Positions 25,241 through 35,101 of a stretch of 64,000 bases of DNA are shown one piece after another. The stretch's first letter is position 1. The number at the start of each line of letters is the position of its first letter. The position numbers and the translations under genes are program-made. The stretch comes from Bifidobacterium eulemuris (GTDB lineage Bacteria; Actinomycetota; Actinomycetes; Actinomycetales; Bifidobacteriaceae). The notes under the pieces were generated by a model that was given only the letters and a program-made list of their open reading frames with translations, did not search any database and was not told the origin of the DNA. The DNA lies in contig NZ_CP062938.1 of NCBI RefSeq assembly GCF_014898155.1, positions 620,001-684,000 of the forward strand. The letters are read 5' to 3'.

Positions 25241-25753
25241 TCACAGGTCGAGATACCAGTAGGCGATGTCGTGGGTGGAGCCGGGCAGGCGGACCGCTCC
25301 GGGCAATAGTCCGAAGCGGGTGAAGCCGAAGCGCTCCATCAGCGCGTTGGAGCCGGCGTTGTCGCCGAAGATCAGCGTGGCGGCCATGCGGTGCCCGCGT
25401 TCGCGCGCGGCGTCGAGCAGCCAGGAGACCATCCGCGTGCCCAGTCCTTGGCGCTGCCATTCGGTGCCGATGTAATAGCTCAGTTCCACGACGCCGTCGT
25501 AACCGGCGCGTTCGTGGAAGCGCGACAGCGAACCGAATCCGGCGATGCGTCCGGTCGCCTCGTCCTCGATCACCACCACAGGGTACAGGGCGCGCGGATT
25601 ATGCGCCTCCACCCATGCGCGGCGCTGTTCCGGCGTGCGCGGCTCGATGTCGGCCGATGCCGAACGCGCGAGCACGGCCTCGTTGTAGATGTCGGTGATG
25701 GCCTGGATATCGGCGTCGGACGCGCGGTCCGCCTCGCGGATGACGTAGCTCAT
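25241..25753 (-). CDS. GNAT acetyltransferase (phosphinothricin acetyltransferase-like)
   Basis: The protein has 170 residues. It opens YVIREADRASDADIQAITDI with NEAVLARSAS, resembling the Pat family. The acetyl-CoA loop is TEWQRQGLGTRMVSWLL, followed by AGSNALMERFGFTRFGLL. Family members acetylate phosphinothricin, methionine sulfoximine or related amino acids; this one's substrate is not evident. It sits between pth and the UPF0182 gene on the same strand, with dispersed repeat DNA on its upstream side. Confidence 0.85.
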   Translation of the reverse strand: MSYVIREADRASDADIQAITDIYNEAVLARSASADIEPRTPEQRRAWVEAHNPRALYPVVVIEDEATGRIAGFGSLSRFHERAGYDGVVELSYYIGTEWQRQGLGTRMVSWLLDAARERGHRMAATLIFGDNAGSNALMERFGFTRFGLLPGAVRLPGSTHDIAYWYLDL

Positions 25754-25803
25754 GGTTCCTCCCTTGCTGACATTGGACGAGTATAGCGAAGCGGAGCCGA
25801 AGA

Positions 25804-25841
25804 GATCCTTCGACTCCGCTTCGCTCCGCTCAGGATGACGG
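25804..25841. repeat. Dispersed intergenic repeat, copy A
   Basis: A 38-bp unit opening GATCCTTCGACTCCGCTTCG and closing CTCAGGATGACGG. Related copies lie at 33223-33253, 33295-33320, 33332-33371 and 56743-56783. Here it abuts the UPF0182 stop codon. The internal alternation of CTCCG, CTTCG and CTCCG gives partial self-complementarity. Confidence 0.8.
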
Positions 25842-25842
25842 A

Positions 25843-28800
25843 TTATTCGCCGAGTTCAAGCGCCTTGTTGATGGCCTCCTCGAGCTGTTTCTGGGCTTCG
25901 CCGTAGGCGCTCCAATCACCGTTCTTCATGGCGGCGTCGGCGTCCTTCATGGCTTGGGCGGCCTCCTCAAGCGCCTGCTGCAGCTCGGTGCCGCCACCGG
26001 TCGATCCGGTGTCGCCATCGGTGGTCGATCCATCCGTGGCGTCGTCGGTGGATCCTCCGGTGCCGTCGACGGTGCCATCGCCCCCGGTGTCGGTATCGAC
26101 GCCGGAGTCGGACGACGTGCCGTCGGACGATGCGGAATCATCGGCCGCGTTCTCCGCATCGCCCGCGGAGGCACCGGAGTCGCCGCCGAACACCTGGTTC
26201 AACGCCTCGTCCAAGGTGTCCGCGAATCCGACCTGATCGCCGAAGGCGACCAGCGTCTTCTTGAGCAGCGGGAAGCTGGTCGCGCCCGACGACTTGACGT
26301 ACACGGGCTGCACGTACACCAGTCCGCCGCCGAGCGGCAGGGTGAGCAGATTGCCGCGCACCACCTGCGTGGAGCCGGATTGCAGCAGGTTGAGCTCTTT
26401 GGAGACGTCGGCGTTCGCGTTGAAGTTGTTCTGCGCCTGACCCGGGCCGGGCACGTTGGAGTCCTTGGGCAGCTCCTGCAATCGCAGGGTGCCGTAGTTC
26501 TCCCCTATCACTCCGGCCTCGTCGCCCGCGTCGGAGTCGACCGAAAGGAATCCGGTGAGGATCTCACGCGTCGAGGTGCCGGCTGGGATATAGGTGGAGG
26601 TCAGCGAGAACACGGGTTCGGAGTTGCCTCCGGTCTGCAGGGTCAGATAGTACGGCGGCTGCAGAATGTCCTGCGCCTGCTGGTCCTCGGATTCGGTGGG
26701 GTCGACCGGCGTCTGCCAGAAGTCCTCGCCGGAGTAGTACTGGCTGGCGGAGGTCACATGGTACTTGGCGAGCAGTTCGCGCTGCACCTTGAACAGGCTT
26801 TCCGGATAGCGCAGATGGCTCATCAGATCGCCGGAGATCTCGGAAAGCGAGTGGTATTGGCCGGGGAAGATCTGCTGCCACGCCTTGATCACCGGATCGC
26901 TCTCATCCCACACGTACAGGTCCACGGAGCCGTCGTAGGCGTCGACTGTGGCCTTGACCGAGTTGCGGATGTAGTTGGCGTTCTGGCTGCCCAGTCCCTG
27001 CACCGTGTCGGAGGTGACGGTGGTGGAGTCCTCGGTGGCCTCGCCCAGATCGGTCATCTGCGAATACGGATAGGCGTCGGAGGTGGTGTAGCCGTCGACG
27101 ATCCACTTGACGCGGCCGTCCACCACGGCCGGGTACACGCGGCCGTCAAGCGTCAGGTACGGGGCGACTTTGGCGACGCGCTCGCGAGGCGAGCGGTCGT
27201 AGAGGATCTGCGATTCGCTGGTCACACGGTCGGAGAAGAGGATCTGGTCGGAGCCGAAGCGGATCGCGTAGAGCACGCGTGAGAACAGGTTGCCCACCGA
27301 GGGGCCTCCGTCGCCGTCGAAGGTGGTCAACGCGCCCTCGGAGCCGGTCGGATAGTCGAACTCCCAGGATTCGGTGCCTTCCGGCGCGCCGACGATCGAG
27401 TATTCCGTGATGTTGGGCGAGAAGTAGATGCGCGGCTCGTACTGTTCGGATTCGGTGAGCGCGCCCTGGGTGGGGATGCCGTATTCGAAGAACTCCGGTT
27501 GGCCGTCCGCGGTCACCTTGTTGCCGTAGGCGGCCACGATGCCGTAGCCGTGCGTGTACACGGTGTGGTCGTTGACCCAGTTGCGGTTGTCGTTGCCCTC
27601 GAGGTTGAGCTCGCGGGCGGCGATCACCGTGTCCTGGCTCACGCCGTCGATCTCGTATTTGTCGACGGCGAGCGTGTCGGCGAAGGTGTAGTACTGCTTC
27701 GACTGCTGCAACTGTTTGAAGGTCGGCGAGACGACCTGCGGGTCGAGCAGGCGGATCTGCGCGGTGGACTCCGCCTCCTCGCTCAGGGCGCCGGACTCGC
27801 CTTCGGTGGTGGCCTCGTACTGTTCGACCGTGACGTCGTCGAGTCCGTAGGCGGCGCGTGTGGCGTCGATGTTGCGCTGGATGTAGGTGGATTCCATCTC
27901 CTGCGCGTTCGGGTTGACTTTGAAACGCTGCAGCACCGTCGGCCACACCACGGTGAGCACGAGTCCCACGACGAGGACGGCGGCGATGGCCACGACCGGC
28001 GTGCGCCAGGCCTTGAGCGCCGCGGCGGCGCGCACGCCCACCGGGGCGTTGCCTTCGAGCGCGTGCGAGCGCATCAGCCACACGCCGAGCACCACGCCGA
28101 GGATGGCGACCAGGGCGGCCATCACGAAGGTGACGGGGATGGTGGCGTTGACTGTGGTGTATTCGGCGCCGGTGATGCGGCTGCCCTGCGAGGTGAGGTG
28201 GCCGAACACGCCCAGCACCATCTGCGCGGCGAGCGCGAACATGTTGAGCATCAGCCAGATGGCGGTCTGTCGGCGGGCGCGCTTGGTGACGTTGAGAATG
28301 CCGCGGCCGTGGGTGGGCATGGTCAGGCGGATGCCGCCCATCATCACATGCGTCACGACGGAGAACACCAGTCCCACAAGCAGCAGCATGGACACGGCGG
28401 TCATCACGAGACGCAGGCCGGGCAGTATGAACACGTAGAAGCCGTTGTCGAGGCCGAACTGCGGGTCGGTGGTGCCGAAGCTCTGCGCGTTGAACATGAG
28501 CAGGATCTCGCTCCAGTTGGCGTTGAACTGCGCTCCGAACATCACACCGACCACGGCGGCGATCACGACGGCCACACGGCGGGCGGTTTTCGAGCTCACG
28601 CCTTTGCCGACTTCGATCACGTCGCCGTTCACGCGGATGGTCGAACCGTCGGCCGAATCCGGGCGGGCGCGGATGGCGAGGGCGGCGGAGACGAAGCCGG
28701 TCAGGGCCATCAGCGCCGCGTAGGCGATCCACAGGCCGACTTTGACGCCGAGCTGCGTCCAGACCACCGACTGGAAGCCGAGCTGGCCGTACCACATCAG

Positions 28801-29106
28801 ATCGGTGATGAAGCGGGACAGCGCGAAGAACAGTCCGATGATCACCGCCAGCGCGAGCACCACACCGATGAGGATCTTGGTGCCGCGCGAGGAGCCGCCC
28901 CTGCTCGGCCGGTTGGCGATTCGCGGCGAGCGCGGGTCATGCGGGCCACGGGTTCCGCCCGTGCGGTTGGGCTCGTCGCCGTCGGTTTCGACGTTGAGGA
29001 TGATCGGATCGTCACCCTGTCCGTTCGTTGAGGTGCGGCCGGTTCCGCGGCGTCGCGGGTCGTCGTCGGGGTCGAACATAAAACCAAAAGCATCAAAGAA
29101 TGACAT
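25843..29106 (-). CDS. UPF0182 family large membrane protein
   Basis: The protein has 1087 residues. It starts MSFFDAFGFMFDPDDD, then has a polar Asp/Arg/Pro-rich cytoplasmic stretch. About seven membrane helices follow between residues 75 and 385. A large extracytoplasmic domain comes next (about 390-970), with DYPTGSEGALTTFDGDGG-type loops. A Ser/Thr/Asp/Gly-rich linker and a short amphipathic helix rich in Ala, Glu, Gln and Lys end it. The family is widespread in Actinobacteria; its biochemical role is unknown. The ATG at 29106 has only a modest ribosome-binding site (GGAAA). The hydrophilic tail may reach into the wall. Confidence 0.9.
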   Translation of the reverse strand: MSFFDAFGFMFDPDDDPRRRGTGRTSTNGQGDDPIILNVETDGDEPNRTGGTRGPHDPRSPRIANRPSRGGSSRGTKILIGVVLALAVIIGLFFALSRFITDLMWYGQLGFQSVVWTQLGVKVGLWIAYAALMALTGFVSAALAIRARPDSADGSTIRVNGDVIEVGKGVSSKTARRVAVVIAAVVGVMFGAQFNANWSEILLMFNAQSFGTTDPQFGLDNGFYVFILPGLRLVMTAVSMLLLVGLVFSVVTHVMMGGIRLTMPTHGRGILNVTKRARRQTAIWLMLNMFALAAQMVLGVFGHLTSQGSRITGAEYTTVNATIPVTFVMAALVAILGVVLGVWLMRSHALEGNAPVGVRAAAALKAWRTPVVAIAAVLVVGLVLTVVWPTVLQRFKVNPNAQEMESTYIQRNIDATRAAYGLDDVTVEQYEATTEGESGALSEEAESTAQIRLLDPQVVSPTFKQLQQSKQYYTFADTLAVDKYEIDGVSQDTVIAARELNLEGNDNRNWVNDHTVYTHGYGIVAAYGNKVTADGQPEFFEYGIPTQGALTESEQYEPRIYFSPNITEYSIVGAPEGTESWEFDYPTGSEGALTTFDGDGGPSVGNLFSRVLYAIRFGSDQILFSDRVTSESQILYDRSPRERVAKVAPYLTLDGRVYPAVVDGRVKWIVDGYTTSDAYPYSQMTDLGEATEDSTTVTSDTVQGLGSQNANYIRNSVKATVDAYDGSVDLYVWDESDPVIKAWQQIFPGQYHSLSEISGDLMSHLRYPESLFKVQRELLAKYHVTSASQYYSGEDFWQTPVDPTESEDQQAQDILQPPYYLTLQTGGNSEPVFSLTSTYIPAGTSTREILTGFLSVDSDAGDEAGVIGENYGTLRLQELPKDSNVPGPGQAQNNFNANADVSKELNLLQSGSTQVVRGNLLTLPLGGGLVYVQPVYVKSSGATSFPLLKKTLVAFGDQVGFADTLDEALNQVFGGDSGASAGDAENAADDSASSDGTSSDSGVDTDTGGDGTVDGTGGSTDDATDGSTTDGDTGSTGGGTELQQALEEAAQAMKDADAAMKNGDWSAYGEAQKQLEEAINKALELGE

Positions 29107-29239
29107 GGTTTCCAGCGTACAGTCAGGTAGGGAATGCCGATTCCGCCCTGAGCCGACCCGGTCGTCCACGACGATCTTCCCGTTCGGGGCATATCCGCGC
29201 GGTCTGCGGAACGCTCGATACGCTCATCGTGGAATAATC

Positions 29240-30511
29240 ATGGCCATGTCTCGAAATTCCCAGCGTGGCGGCTCGCATATCGCGCTCGCCATTATCGCCG
29301 CGTTCGTCGCGCTCGCCTTGGTGGTCGCCGCCATCATCGTATGGCCGCGGGTGTCGATGCGGTTTCAGCAGCCGGATGACGGCGCGAATATCGCGCATAG
29401 CGATGCCGTCGTCACGCCCACGCATGAGCCGCTGTCGCGCGAGGCGTCCCCCGCTCCGGATCTCTCCTCCGAGGCCAAGGCCAGACGCGCCGTGGCCGCC
29501 ATGAGCATGGACGAACGCGTGGGGCAGCTGGTGATGGCGCCGCTGTATGCGGGATCCGACCCGTCCGTTCTGTGGGATCTGATCGCGAACCAGCATGTCG
29601 GATCGGTGCTGATCATCGGCAACTGGAATGATGGGGTCTCCAGCGTGCGGTCGGCGACGGACGCGATGCAAAGCTACGCTCCGCAATCCAACCGCCTGCT
29701 GATGACCACCGATCAGGAGGGCGGTCTTGTCCAGCATCTGCGCGGGCCCGGGTTCGACGCCATGCCGTCGGCCGTCGAACAGGGCATGATGGATGTCGAC
29801 CAGTTGCGTCGGTCCGCCGCGGTGTGGGGCGCGCAGCTCGCGCAGGCGGGTATCAACGTGGATCTGGCGCCGGTGCTGGGCACGGTGACGATCGACCGTA
29901 TGGTGAACGAGCCGATCGGTATGCTCGACCGTGATTTCGGGTTGGACGCGGACGGCAACGCGTGGCACGGCATCGCCTTCATCCAAGGCATGCGTGACGC
30001 CGGCATCGCCACGTCGGTGAAGCATTACCCCGGTTTGGGGTCGGTGAACGGCAACACCGATTTCACCGCGGACGGCATTCTCGACGTCACCACCACTTTG
30101 GACGGTGCGGAGATCGGCGCGTTCGACACCGCCATCGAACAATCCGACCCGGGCATGGTGATGATGTCGCTGGCCACCTATCAGGCCATCGATCCGAATA
30201 ATCCCGCAGTGTTCTCATCCACCCTGATCGACGGGCATCTGCGCGGCGACCTGGGCTATGAGGGCGTGGTCACCTCCGATTCGATGTCCGCCACGGCGCT
30301 CAGCGGCTTCTCCCCCGACGAGTTGGGCGTGCGGATGGTCGCCGCCGGCGGCGATCTGGCCTGCGTGGGCGCGCTGGATTACGTGCAGCCGATTCTCGAC
30401 GGATTGAAACGGCGCGCGGCCTCCGACCCGGAATTCGCCGATAAGGTCACGCGTTCGGCGCAACGCGTGATGACGTTGAAATACGAGATGGGTTTGGCCG
30501 TCGAAAGCTGA
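29240..30511 (+). CDS. Membrane-anchored glycoside hydrolase family 3 (NagZ-like)
   Basis: The protein has 423 residues. An N-terminal anchor helix (about 15-37) is followed by a linker and a GH3 barrel (about 75-420). LMTTDQEGGLVQHL marks the substrate pocket, and VVTSDSMSA holds the probable nucleophile Asp. The loop that in NagZ reads KHFPGHG...DSH here reads KHYPGLGSVNGNTD, so the His of the usual acid/base pair is missing; this variant is frequent in actinobacterial GH3 proteins. Beta-hexosaminidase action on wall fragments is plausible but unproven. The ATG at 29246 is an alternative start. Confidence 0.82.
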   Translation: MAMSRNSQRGGSHIALAIIAAFVALALVVAAIIVWPRVSMRFQQPDDGANIAHSDAVVTPTHEPLSREASPAPDLSSEAKARRAVAAMSMDERVGQLVMAPLYAGSDPSVLWDLIANQHVGSVLIIGNWNDGVSSVRSATDAMQSYAPQSNRLLMTTDQEGGLVQHLRGPGFDAMPSAVEQGMMDVDQLRRSAAVWGAQLAQAGINVDLAPVLGTVTIDRMVNEPIGMLDRDFGLDADGNAWHGIAFIQGMRDAGIATSVKHYPGLGSVNGNTDFTADGILDVTTTLDGAEIGAFDTAIEQSDPGMVMMSLATYQAIDPNNPAVFSSTLIDGHLRGDLGYEGVVTSDSMSATALSGFSPDELGVRMVAAGGDLACVGALDYVQPILDGLKRRAASDPEFADKVTRSAQRVMTLKYEMGLAVES

Positions 30512-30560
30512 TTCGCCGGAATGGCCTGACGATTCGCGCCGGACAGTCGCGCCGAACGCA

Positions 30561-31265
30561 TCAGACGCGGTGGTAGAGTCCGTGTTTGCCGATGTACTGC
30601 ACCACGCCGTCGGGCACGAGATACCACACCGGTTCGTCGTGCTCGGCGCGCAGACGCACGTCGGTCGACGAGATCGCCAGCGCGGGGATCTCCAGGGTGT
30701 CGACTTTGCCTTCGGGCAGATGCACGCCGTCGGGCGTGGAGTAGCCGGGGCGGGTGACGGCGACGAAATGCGCCAGATCCCACATCTGTCCGGCGTCCTT
30801 CCACTGCATGATCTCGGCGACGGCGTCCGCGCCGGTGATGAAGAACAGTTCCGCGTCGGGATGCTGGGCGCGGATGTCGCGCAGCGTGTCGATGGTGTAG
30901 GTCACGCCTGGGCGGTCGATATCCACGCGGCTGACCGTGAACTTCGGATTGGAGGCCGTGGCGATCACGGTCATCAGATACCGGTCCTCGGCGTTGGTGA
31001 CGTTTTTGTCGAGTTTGAACACCGGCCGGCCCGTCGGCACGAAGATCACCTCGTCGAGGTCGTACACCCAGGAGACTTCGGAGGCCGCGACCAAATGGCC
31101 GTTGTGGATCGGGTCGAAGGTGCCGCCCATAATGCCGATGCGCGGACGAGCGTGCCAGTTGCCGCGCGCGGAGCGACGTCCGATGCCGGGGGCGACCACC
31201 ACGGCACCGTCCCCGTCCGCGGATAGGTCCGACATGCGGCGAGAGGATTCGGCCGGCGCGCTCAC
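30561..31265 (-). CDS. nadD: Nicotinate-nucleotide adenylyltransferase
   Basis: The protein has 234 residues. An N-terminal extension of about 38 residues precedes the nucleotidyltransferase core. That core shows [20 protein letters not shown], the [12 protein letters not shown] segment, and the late [16 protein letters not shown] with the ISSTxIR-type ATP motif. It makes nicotinate adenine dinucleotide from NaMN and ATP. Translation probably begins at the GTG at 31265, which overlaps the upstream stop (GTGA); an internal ATG at 31235 would remove part of the extension. Confidence 0.95.
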   Translation of the reverse strand: MSAPAESSRRMSDLSADGDGAVVVAPGIGRRSARGNWHARPRIGIMGGTFDPIHNGHLVAASEVSWVYDLDEVIFVPTGRPVFKLDKNVTNAEDRYLMTVIATASNPKFTVSRVDIDRPGVTYTIDTLRDIRAQHPDAELFFITGADAVAEIMQWKDAGQMWDLAHFVAVTRPGYSTPDGVHLPEGKVDTLEIPALAISSTDVRLRAEHDEPVWYLVPDGVVQYIGKHGLYHRV

Positions 31266-31813
31266 GGCCGCTCCTCCGTGGACTGCTCCCGGGCCTCCTG
31301 GCTGATCTCCTCGGCGGTGACCTCCCGTTGGTCCGGGTCGATCTTGTCCATGTCCTCATCCCATTCGTCCTGCACGACGCGGCGGATCTCCGCGAAGGTG
31401 GGCAGTGGGAAGCCGGGCTGGTAGAGGCGGCGCACCTCGGCCACGCGTTCGGTGACGCGGATCAGGGTGTCGGTCATGCCGTCGATGTCGCCTTTGCTTT
31501 CCATCGCCGAGAAACGACGGATGTACTCCTCCATCGCGGTCATCTGCTCGCGCACGGTGTCGAGCTGGTCGGCGCTGAGCTCCACCACCTCCGTGGAATC
31601 CGCCTCGGGCCAGCCGATCAGCACGGCGTCGGCGTATTCCAACGACGCGCGTTGCGCCGCGGAGGCGATGCCATCCTCGATCTGCACGAGGAACACGTAC
31701 CGCACGATGCTGAGGCGTTCGGCGGCGATTCCCAATCCCAGTTTCTGATCGTCCACCGCGACCTGCATCGGCATGCCTTCCATGGTGACGCCATCCGTCA
31801 TATCCCCGCTCAT
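31262..31813 (-). CDS. Conserved protein of unknown function between proA and nadD
   Basis: The protein has 183 residues, acidic, with long predicted helices and no signal peptide, membrane segment or motif I recognise. A repeated feature is hydrophobic-acidic heptad spacing in [20 protein letters not shown]. It begins with ATGA overlapping the proA stop and ends with GTGA overlapping the nadD start, so all three are tightly coupled. The context hints at a role tied to NAD or proline metabolism, but no function can be assigned. Confidence 0.8.
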   Translation of the reverse strand: MSGDMTDGVTMEGMPMQVAVDDQKLGLGIAAERLSIVRYVFLVQIEDGIASAAQRASLEYADAVLIGWPEADSTEVVELSADQLDTVREQMTAMEEYIRRFSAMESKGDIDGMTDTLIRVTERVAEVRRLYQPGFPLPTFAEIRRVVQDEWDEDMDKIDPDQREVTAEEISQEAREQSTEERP

Positions 31814-33096
31814 GCGCGCACCTGCCCCATGCCGTAGCCCACCCATTTCGTTGTGGTCATCTCCGTCAGTCCCATCGGTCCGCGGGCGTGCATCTTCTGC
31901 GTGGAGATGCCCAGTTCCGCGCCGAATCCGAACACGCCGCCGTCGGTGAACCGCGTGGAGGCGTTGACCATCACCACCGCCGAGTCGATGCGCTTGGTGA
32001 AGGCCTCGATGGCCGAATAGTCCTCGGCGATAATCGATTCAGTGTGTCCGGTGGAATGCGCGTTGATATGGTCGATGGCCTCGTCCAGCGAGTCGACCAC
32101 CTTCACGCCCATCGTCAACGCCAGATATTCGGTGTCCCAGTCCTCCTCCGTTGCGGGAACCAGCGCCAGTCCTTCGATGCCGGCGGCTTCGATGATCGCA
32201 TAGGCGCGTTCGTCCGCATGCAGTTCCACGCCTTTTTCGGCCAGAACGCGCGCGGCTTGGGGAAGGAATTCGGCTGCGACTTCGCTGTGCACCAGCAGTT
32301 TTTCGGCGGCGTTGCACACGCCCACGCGTTGGGTTTTCGCGTTGAGGATGATCGGCAGGGCTTTGGCCGCGTCTCCGGTGGCGTCCATGTAGATATGCAC
32401 GTTGCCCGCGCCGGTTTCGATCACCGGCACTTTGGACTTGGAGACCACCGCCTGGATCAGGCCCTTGCCTCCGCGGGGCACCAACACGTCGATATAGCCA
32501 CGCGATTCCATCATCGCGGCGGCGCCGTCGCGGCCGTATTCGTCGACGGACTGCACCAGGGCCGCGTCGAAGCCACGCTCGGTCAGCACCTCGCCGATAA
32601 TCCGCAAGGTGGCGGCGTTCGTACGTTCGGCGGCGTGGCCTCCGCGCAGGATGGCCGCATTGCCGGATTTCAGGCACAGGCTGGCCACGTCGACGGTGAC
32701 GTTCGGCCGGGCCTCGTAGATCATGCCAATCACGCCGATCGGCACGCGCGTCTGCTGCAGGCGGATGCCATTGGGCAGCGTGTAGCCGCGTTCGATCTGC
32801 CCGATCGGGTCGGGCAGGGTGGCCACATGGCGCACGCCCTCGGCCGCCGCTTTGACGCGAGGCGCGTCGAAGAGCAGACGGTCGAGCTTGCCCGCGTCCA
32901 TACCGGCCTGGCGGGAGGCTTCCATATCCTGCGCGTTGGCGGATTCGATCTCGTCGGCACGCTCGACCAAAGCGTCGGCGATGGCGAGCAACAGTGCGTT
33001 CTTCGATTCGGCCGTGGCTTCGGCCAGTCGAGTCTGGGCCTCGGCCGCGGCGATGGCTTTCAAGTGAACGGCGTGCAACACTCCAAAATTCTCCAT
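31810..33096 (-). CDS. proA: Gamma-glutamyl phosphate reductase
   Basis: The protein has 428 residues in the aldehyde-dehydrogenase fold. The active-site Cys is in [31 protein letters not shown] and [12 protein letters not shown] mark the NADPH site. ProA reduces glutamyl-5-phosphate to the semialdehyde, the second step of proline synthesis. The start at 33096 has AAGG upstream; earlier in-frame codons use TTG. There is no proB in the window. The next two genes follow by stop-start overlap. Confidence 0.96.
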   Translation of the reverse strand: MENFGVLHAVHLKAIAAAEAQTRLAEATAESKNALLLAIADALVERADEIESANAQDMEASRQAGMDAGKLDRLLFDAPRVKAAAEGVRHVATLPDPIGQIERGYTLPNGIRLQQTRVPIGVIGMIYEARPNVTVDVASLCLKSGNAAILRGGHAAERTNAATLRIIGEVLTERGFDAALVQSVDEYGRDGAAAMMESRGYIDVLVPRGGKGLIQAVVSKSKVPVIETGAGNVHIYMDATGDAAKALPIILNAKTQRVGVCNAAEKLLVHSEVAAEFLPQAARVLAEKGVELHADERAYAIIEAAGIEGLALVPATEEDWDTEYLALTMGVKVVDSLDEAIDHINAHSTGHTESIIAEDYSAIEAFTKRIDSAVVMVNASTRFTDGGVFGFGAELGISTQKMHARGPMGLTEMTTTKWVGYGMGQVRA

Positions 33097-33222
33097 GTGC
33101 CTTAGCCTACCGCAATCCAAAGGATTCGCACCCCACGTTTTCCATGTATGACCCGAGATCCTCGCGCCTCAATCGGAATGACGGGCAACGAGACCGTACC
33201 GCATGACTTCCATGACCGATTT

Positions 33223-33371
33223 GGGATTCCTCGACTCCGCTCGGAATGACGAGGAGAGTCCAGCCCGTCAGCCCAACGGAGTCCATCCACCCAGCCGTCA
33301 TCTCGAGCGGAGCGGAATCCATCCTCCCAACCCGTCATCCCGAGCGGAGCGGAGCGAAGTCGAGGGATCTC
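33223..33371. repeat. Dispersed intergenic repeat, copies B-D
   Basis: Copy B (33223-33253) reads GGATTCCTCGACTCCGCTCG then GAATGACGAGG. Copies C (33295-33320) and D (33332-33371) are in the opposite orientation, D reading CGTCATCCCGAGCGGAGCGG and ending in GAGGGATCT. They match the units at 25804-25841 and 56743-56783. Opposed copies could pair into a long hairpin. Confidence 0.75.
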
Positions 33372-33378
33372 CTCCACG

Positions 33379-33406
33379 AAAAACGCGGCGGATCACGGCG
33401 GCCGCC
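33379..33406 (-). terminator. Probable glyA terminator
   Basis: Read leftward, GGCGG and CCGCC (33402-33406 and 33387-33391 on the plus strand) form a short stem, and a run of five Ts follows (AAAAA at 33379-33383 on the plus strand). It lies about 50 bp past the glyA stop codon. Confidence 0.5.
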
Positions 33407-33453
33407 AAACCGGTGCCGACAGCGTCCGCTCTCCGCCGCGAAAGCACGGCGGA

Positions 33454-34761
33454 TCAGTGGATCTGGTCGAGCCCGGGATACAGCGGGAAGTCCTCGGCGA
33501 GCTTGTCGACGCGGGCTTTGAGCGCCTCCACGTCAGCCAAGACGCCGGCGGCGAGCGCGGTGCCGATGATGTCGGCGACCTCCTCGTATTCCTTCGCTCC
33601 GAAGCCGCGGGTGGCGAGCGCGCTGGTGCCGATGCGCAGGCCGGAGGCGACCGAGGCCGGGCGGGGATCGAAGGGCACGGTGTTGCGGTTGATAGTGATG
33701 CCGCACTGGGCGAGCAGGTTCTCGCCCTGCTGGCCGTCCATCTCGGAGTTGCGCAGATCCACCATCACCAGATGCACGTCGGTGCCGCCGGTGAGCACGC
33801 TGATGCCGTTGGCCTTCACATCGTCGGCGGTGAGGCGTTCGGCGAGGATCTTCGCGCCTTCGAGGGTGCGGGCCATGCGGTTCTTGAACTCGTCGGTGCC
33901 GGCCACCTTGAAGCTGACGGCCTTGCCGGCGATCACATGCATGAGCGGGCCGCCCTGCTGGCCGGGGAACACGGCGGAGTTGAGCTTCTTGCCGTATTCC
34001 TCCTTGGCGAGGATGAAGCCGGAGCGCGGGCCGCCGAAGGTCTTATGCGCGGTGGAGCTGACCACGTCCGCGTAGGGCACGGGGCTGGGGTGCAGCCCGG
34101 CGGCGACCAGTCCGGCGAAATGGGCCATGTCGACCCAGAACTTCGCGCCCACCTCGTCGGCGATCTCCTTCATGGCTTTGAAGTCCTCGATGCGCGGGTA
34201 GGCGCTCCATCCGCCGATGATCATGGCGGGGCGGGTTTCGAGCGCGCGCTGGCGGATGATCTCCGGATCGATGCGGAAGGTCTCGGGGTTCACTCCGTAG
34301 GCTTCGGCGTGGTAGAAGCGGCCGGAGAAGTTGATTTTCATACCGTGGGTCAGGTGGCCGCCGTGGTCGAGCGCCAGTCCGAGCACGGTGTCGCCGGGTT
34401 TGACGAGCGCCTGGTAGACGGCGGCGTTGGCCTGCGCGCCCGAATGCGGCTGCACGTTGGCGTATTCGGCGCCGAACAGGGCTTTGGCGCGTTCGCGCGC
34501 GATGGTCTCGATTCTGTCGACTTGCTCGCAGCCGCCGTAGTAGCGGCGGCCCGGATAGCCTTCGGCGTATTTGTTGGTGAGCACGGATCCCTGGCATTGC
34601 AATACGGCGCGCGGCACGAAATTCTCCGAGGCGATCATCTCCAGACCGTCCTGCTGGCGGTGCAGTTCGGCGTCGAGAATCGCGGCGATTTCGGGATCGG
34701 CGTCGGCGATGGGCGCATTGAACATATCGGTCGGGGTCTGCGCGAGGGTGGGTTCGGCCAT
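33454..34761 (-). CDS. glyA: Serine hydroxymethyltransferase
   Basis: The protein has 435 residues of PLP-dependent fold type [15 protein letters not shown] opens the core. The PLP lysine is in [14 protein letters not shown], and the His stacking on the cofactor is in DHGGHLTHG. It interconverts serine and glycine with tetrahydrofolate and supplies one-carbon units. The ATG at 34761 follows AGGAG. A leftward TAGACT (34810-34805) could be its -10. It is divergent from thrC. Confidence 0.97.
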   Translation of the reverse strand: MAEPTLAQTPTDMFNAPIADADPEIAAILDAELHRQQDGLEMIASENFVPRAVLQCQGSVLTNKYAEGYPGRRYYGGCEQVDRIETIARERAKALFGAEYANVQPHSGAQANAAVYQALVKPGDTVLGLALDHGGHLTHGMKINFSGRFYHAEAYGVNPETFRIDPEIIRQRALETRPAMIIGGWSAYPRIEDFKAMKEIADEVGAKFWVDMAHFAGLVAAGLHPSPVPYADVVSSTAHKTFGGPRSGFILAKEEYGKKLNSAVFPGQQGGPLMHVIAGKAVSFKVAGTDEFKNRMARTLEGAKILAERLTADDVKANGISVLTGGTDVHLVMVDLRNSEMDGQQGENLLAQCGITINRNTVPFDPRPASVASGLRIGTSALATRGFGAKEYEEVADIIGTALAAGVLADVEALKARVDKLAEDFPLYPGLDQIH

Positions 34762-35101
34762 GTAGGGCTCCTGCCTTTCTGTGTGCGGTCGGCTGTGACG
34801 CGCGAGTCTACAAACCATATACAACGCAACCATGCCAGAAGAGGAAACGTCGGCGCAACACATGCCTCGATTGGTGGAATGGACGCAACATGGCCTTGCG
34901 TGGGAACGAAGGCGTCGACGCATACGACGCGCGCTTCTCGAAAAACGGTCGAAGCGCCGGCCGAAGCAGGAGCTGGACGAAACGGATATCCGATCGGATG
35001 CCGGACCTCCCGCCCACATAGAGGGATGCCCCGCTCCCCTGCCCAGTCCTGACGATAGACTTAGGGACGTTTCGTTGACCGTTAGCGTGAAGGATTTGAC
35101 C
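34762..35101. other. Divergent promoter region between glyA and thrC
   Basis: The 340-bp gap should hold both promoters. TAGACT occurs as a -10 candidate on each side: leftward at 34810-34805 for glyA and rightward at 35056-35061 for thrC. Neither has a good -35 hexamer. An open frame continues upstream from thrC through this region, but its Arg-rich translation is not ThrC-like. No riboswitch or leader peptide was recognised. Confidence 0.5.

Larger units (their letters stand above)
33097..33453. other. Intergenic region rich in dispersed repeats
   Basis: This 357-bp region lies between glyA and proA on the same strand. It contains three copies or partial copies of the dispersed repeat in both orientations (33223-33253, 33295-33320, 33332-33371), plus a looser relative near 33150-33180. 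A terminator candidate stands at 33379-33406. I see no gene. Confidence 0.75.

Noticed and set aside
27499-29031. Long open frame antisense to the UPF0182 gene
   Set aside because: His- and Glu-rich shadow without a start site or homology; the UPF0182 frame is well supported.
34832-35101. Extended N-terminus for threonine synthase
   Set aside because: The extra 90 residues are Arg-rich and unlike ThrC, and the GTG at 35102 has a proper ribosome-binding site at the expected N-terminus.
34762-35101. Riboswitch for glyA or attenuator leader for thrC
   Set aside because: No conserved riboswitch core, no Thr/Ile-rich leader peptide and no terminator-antiterminator pair could be seen.
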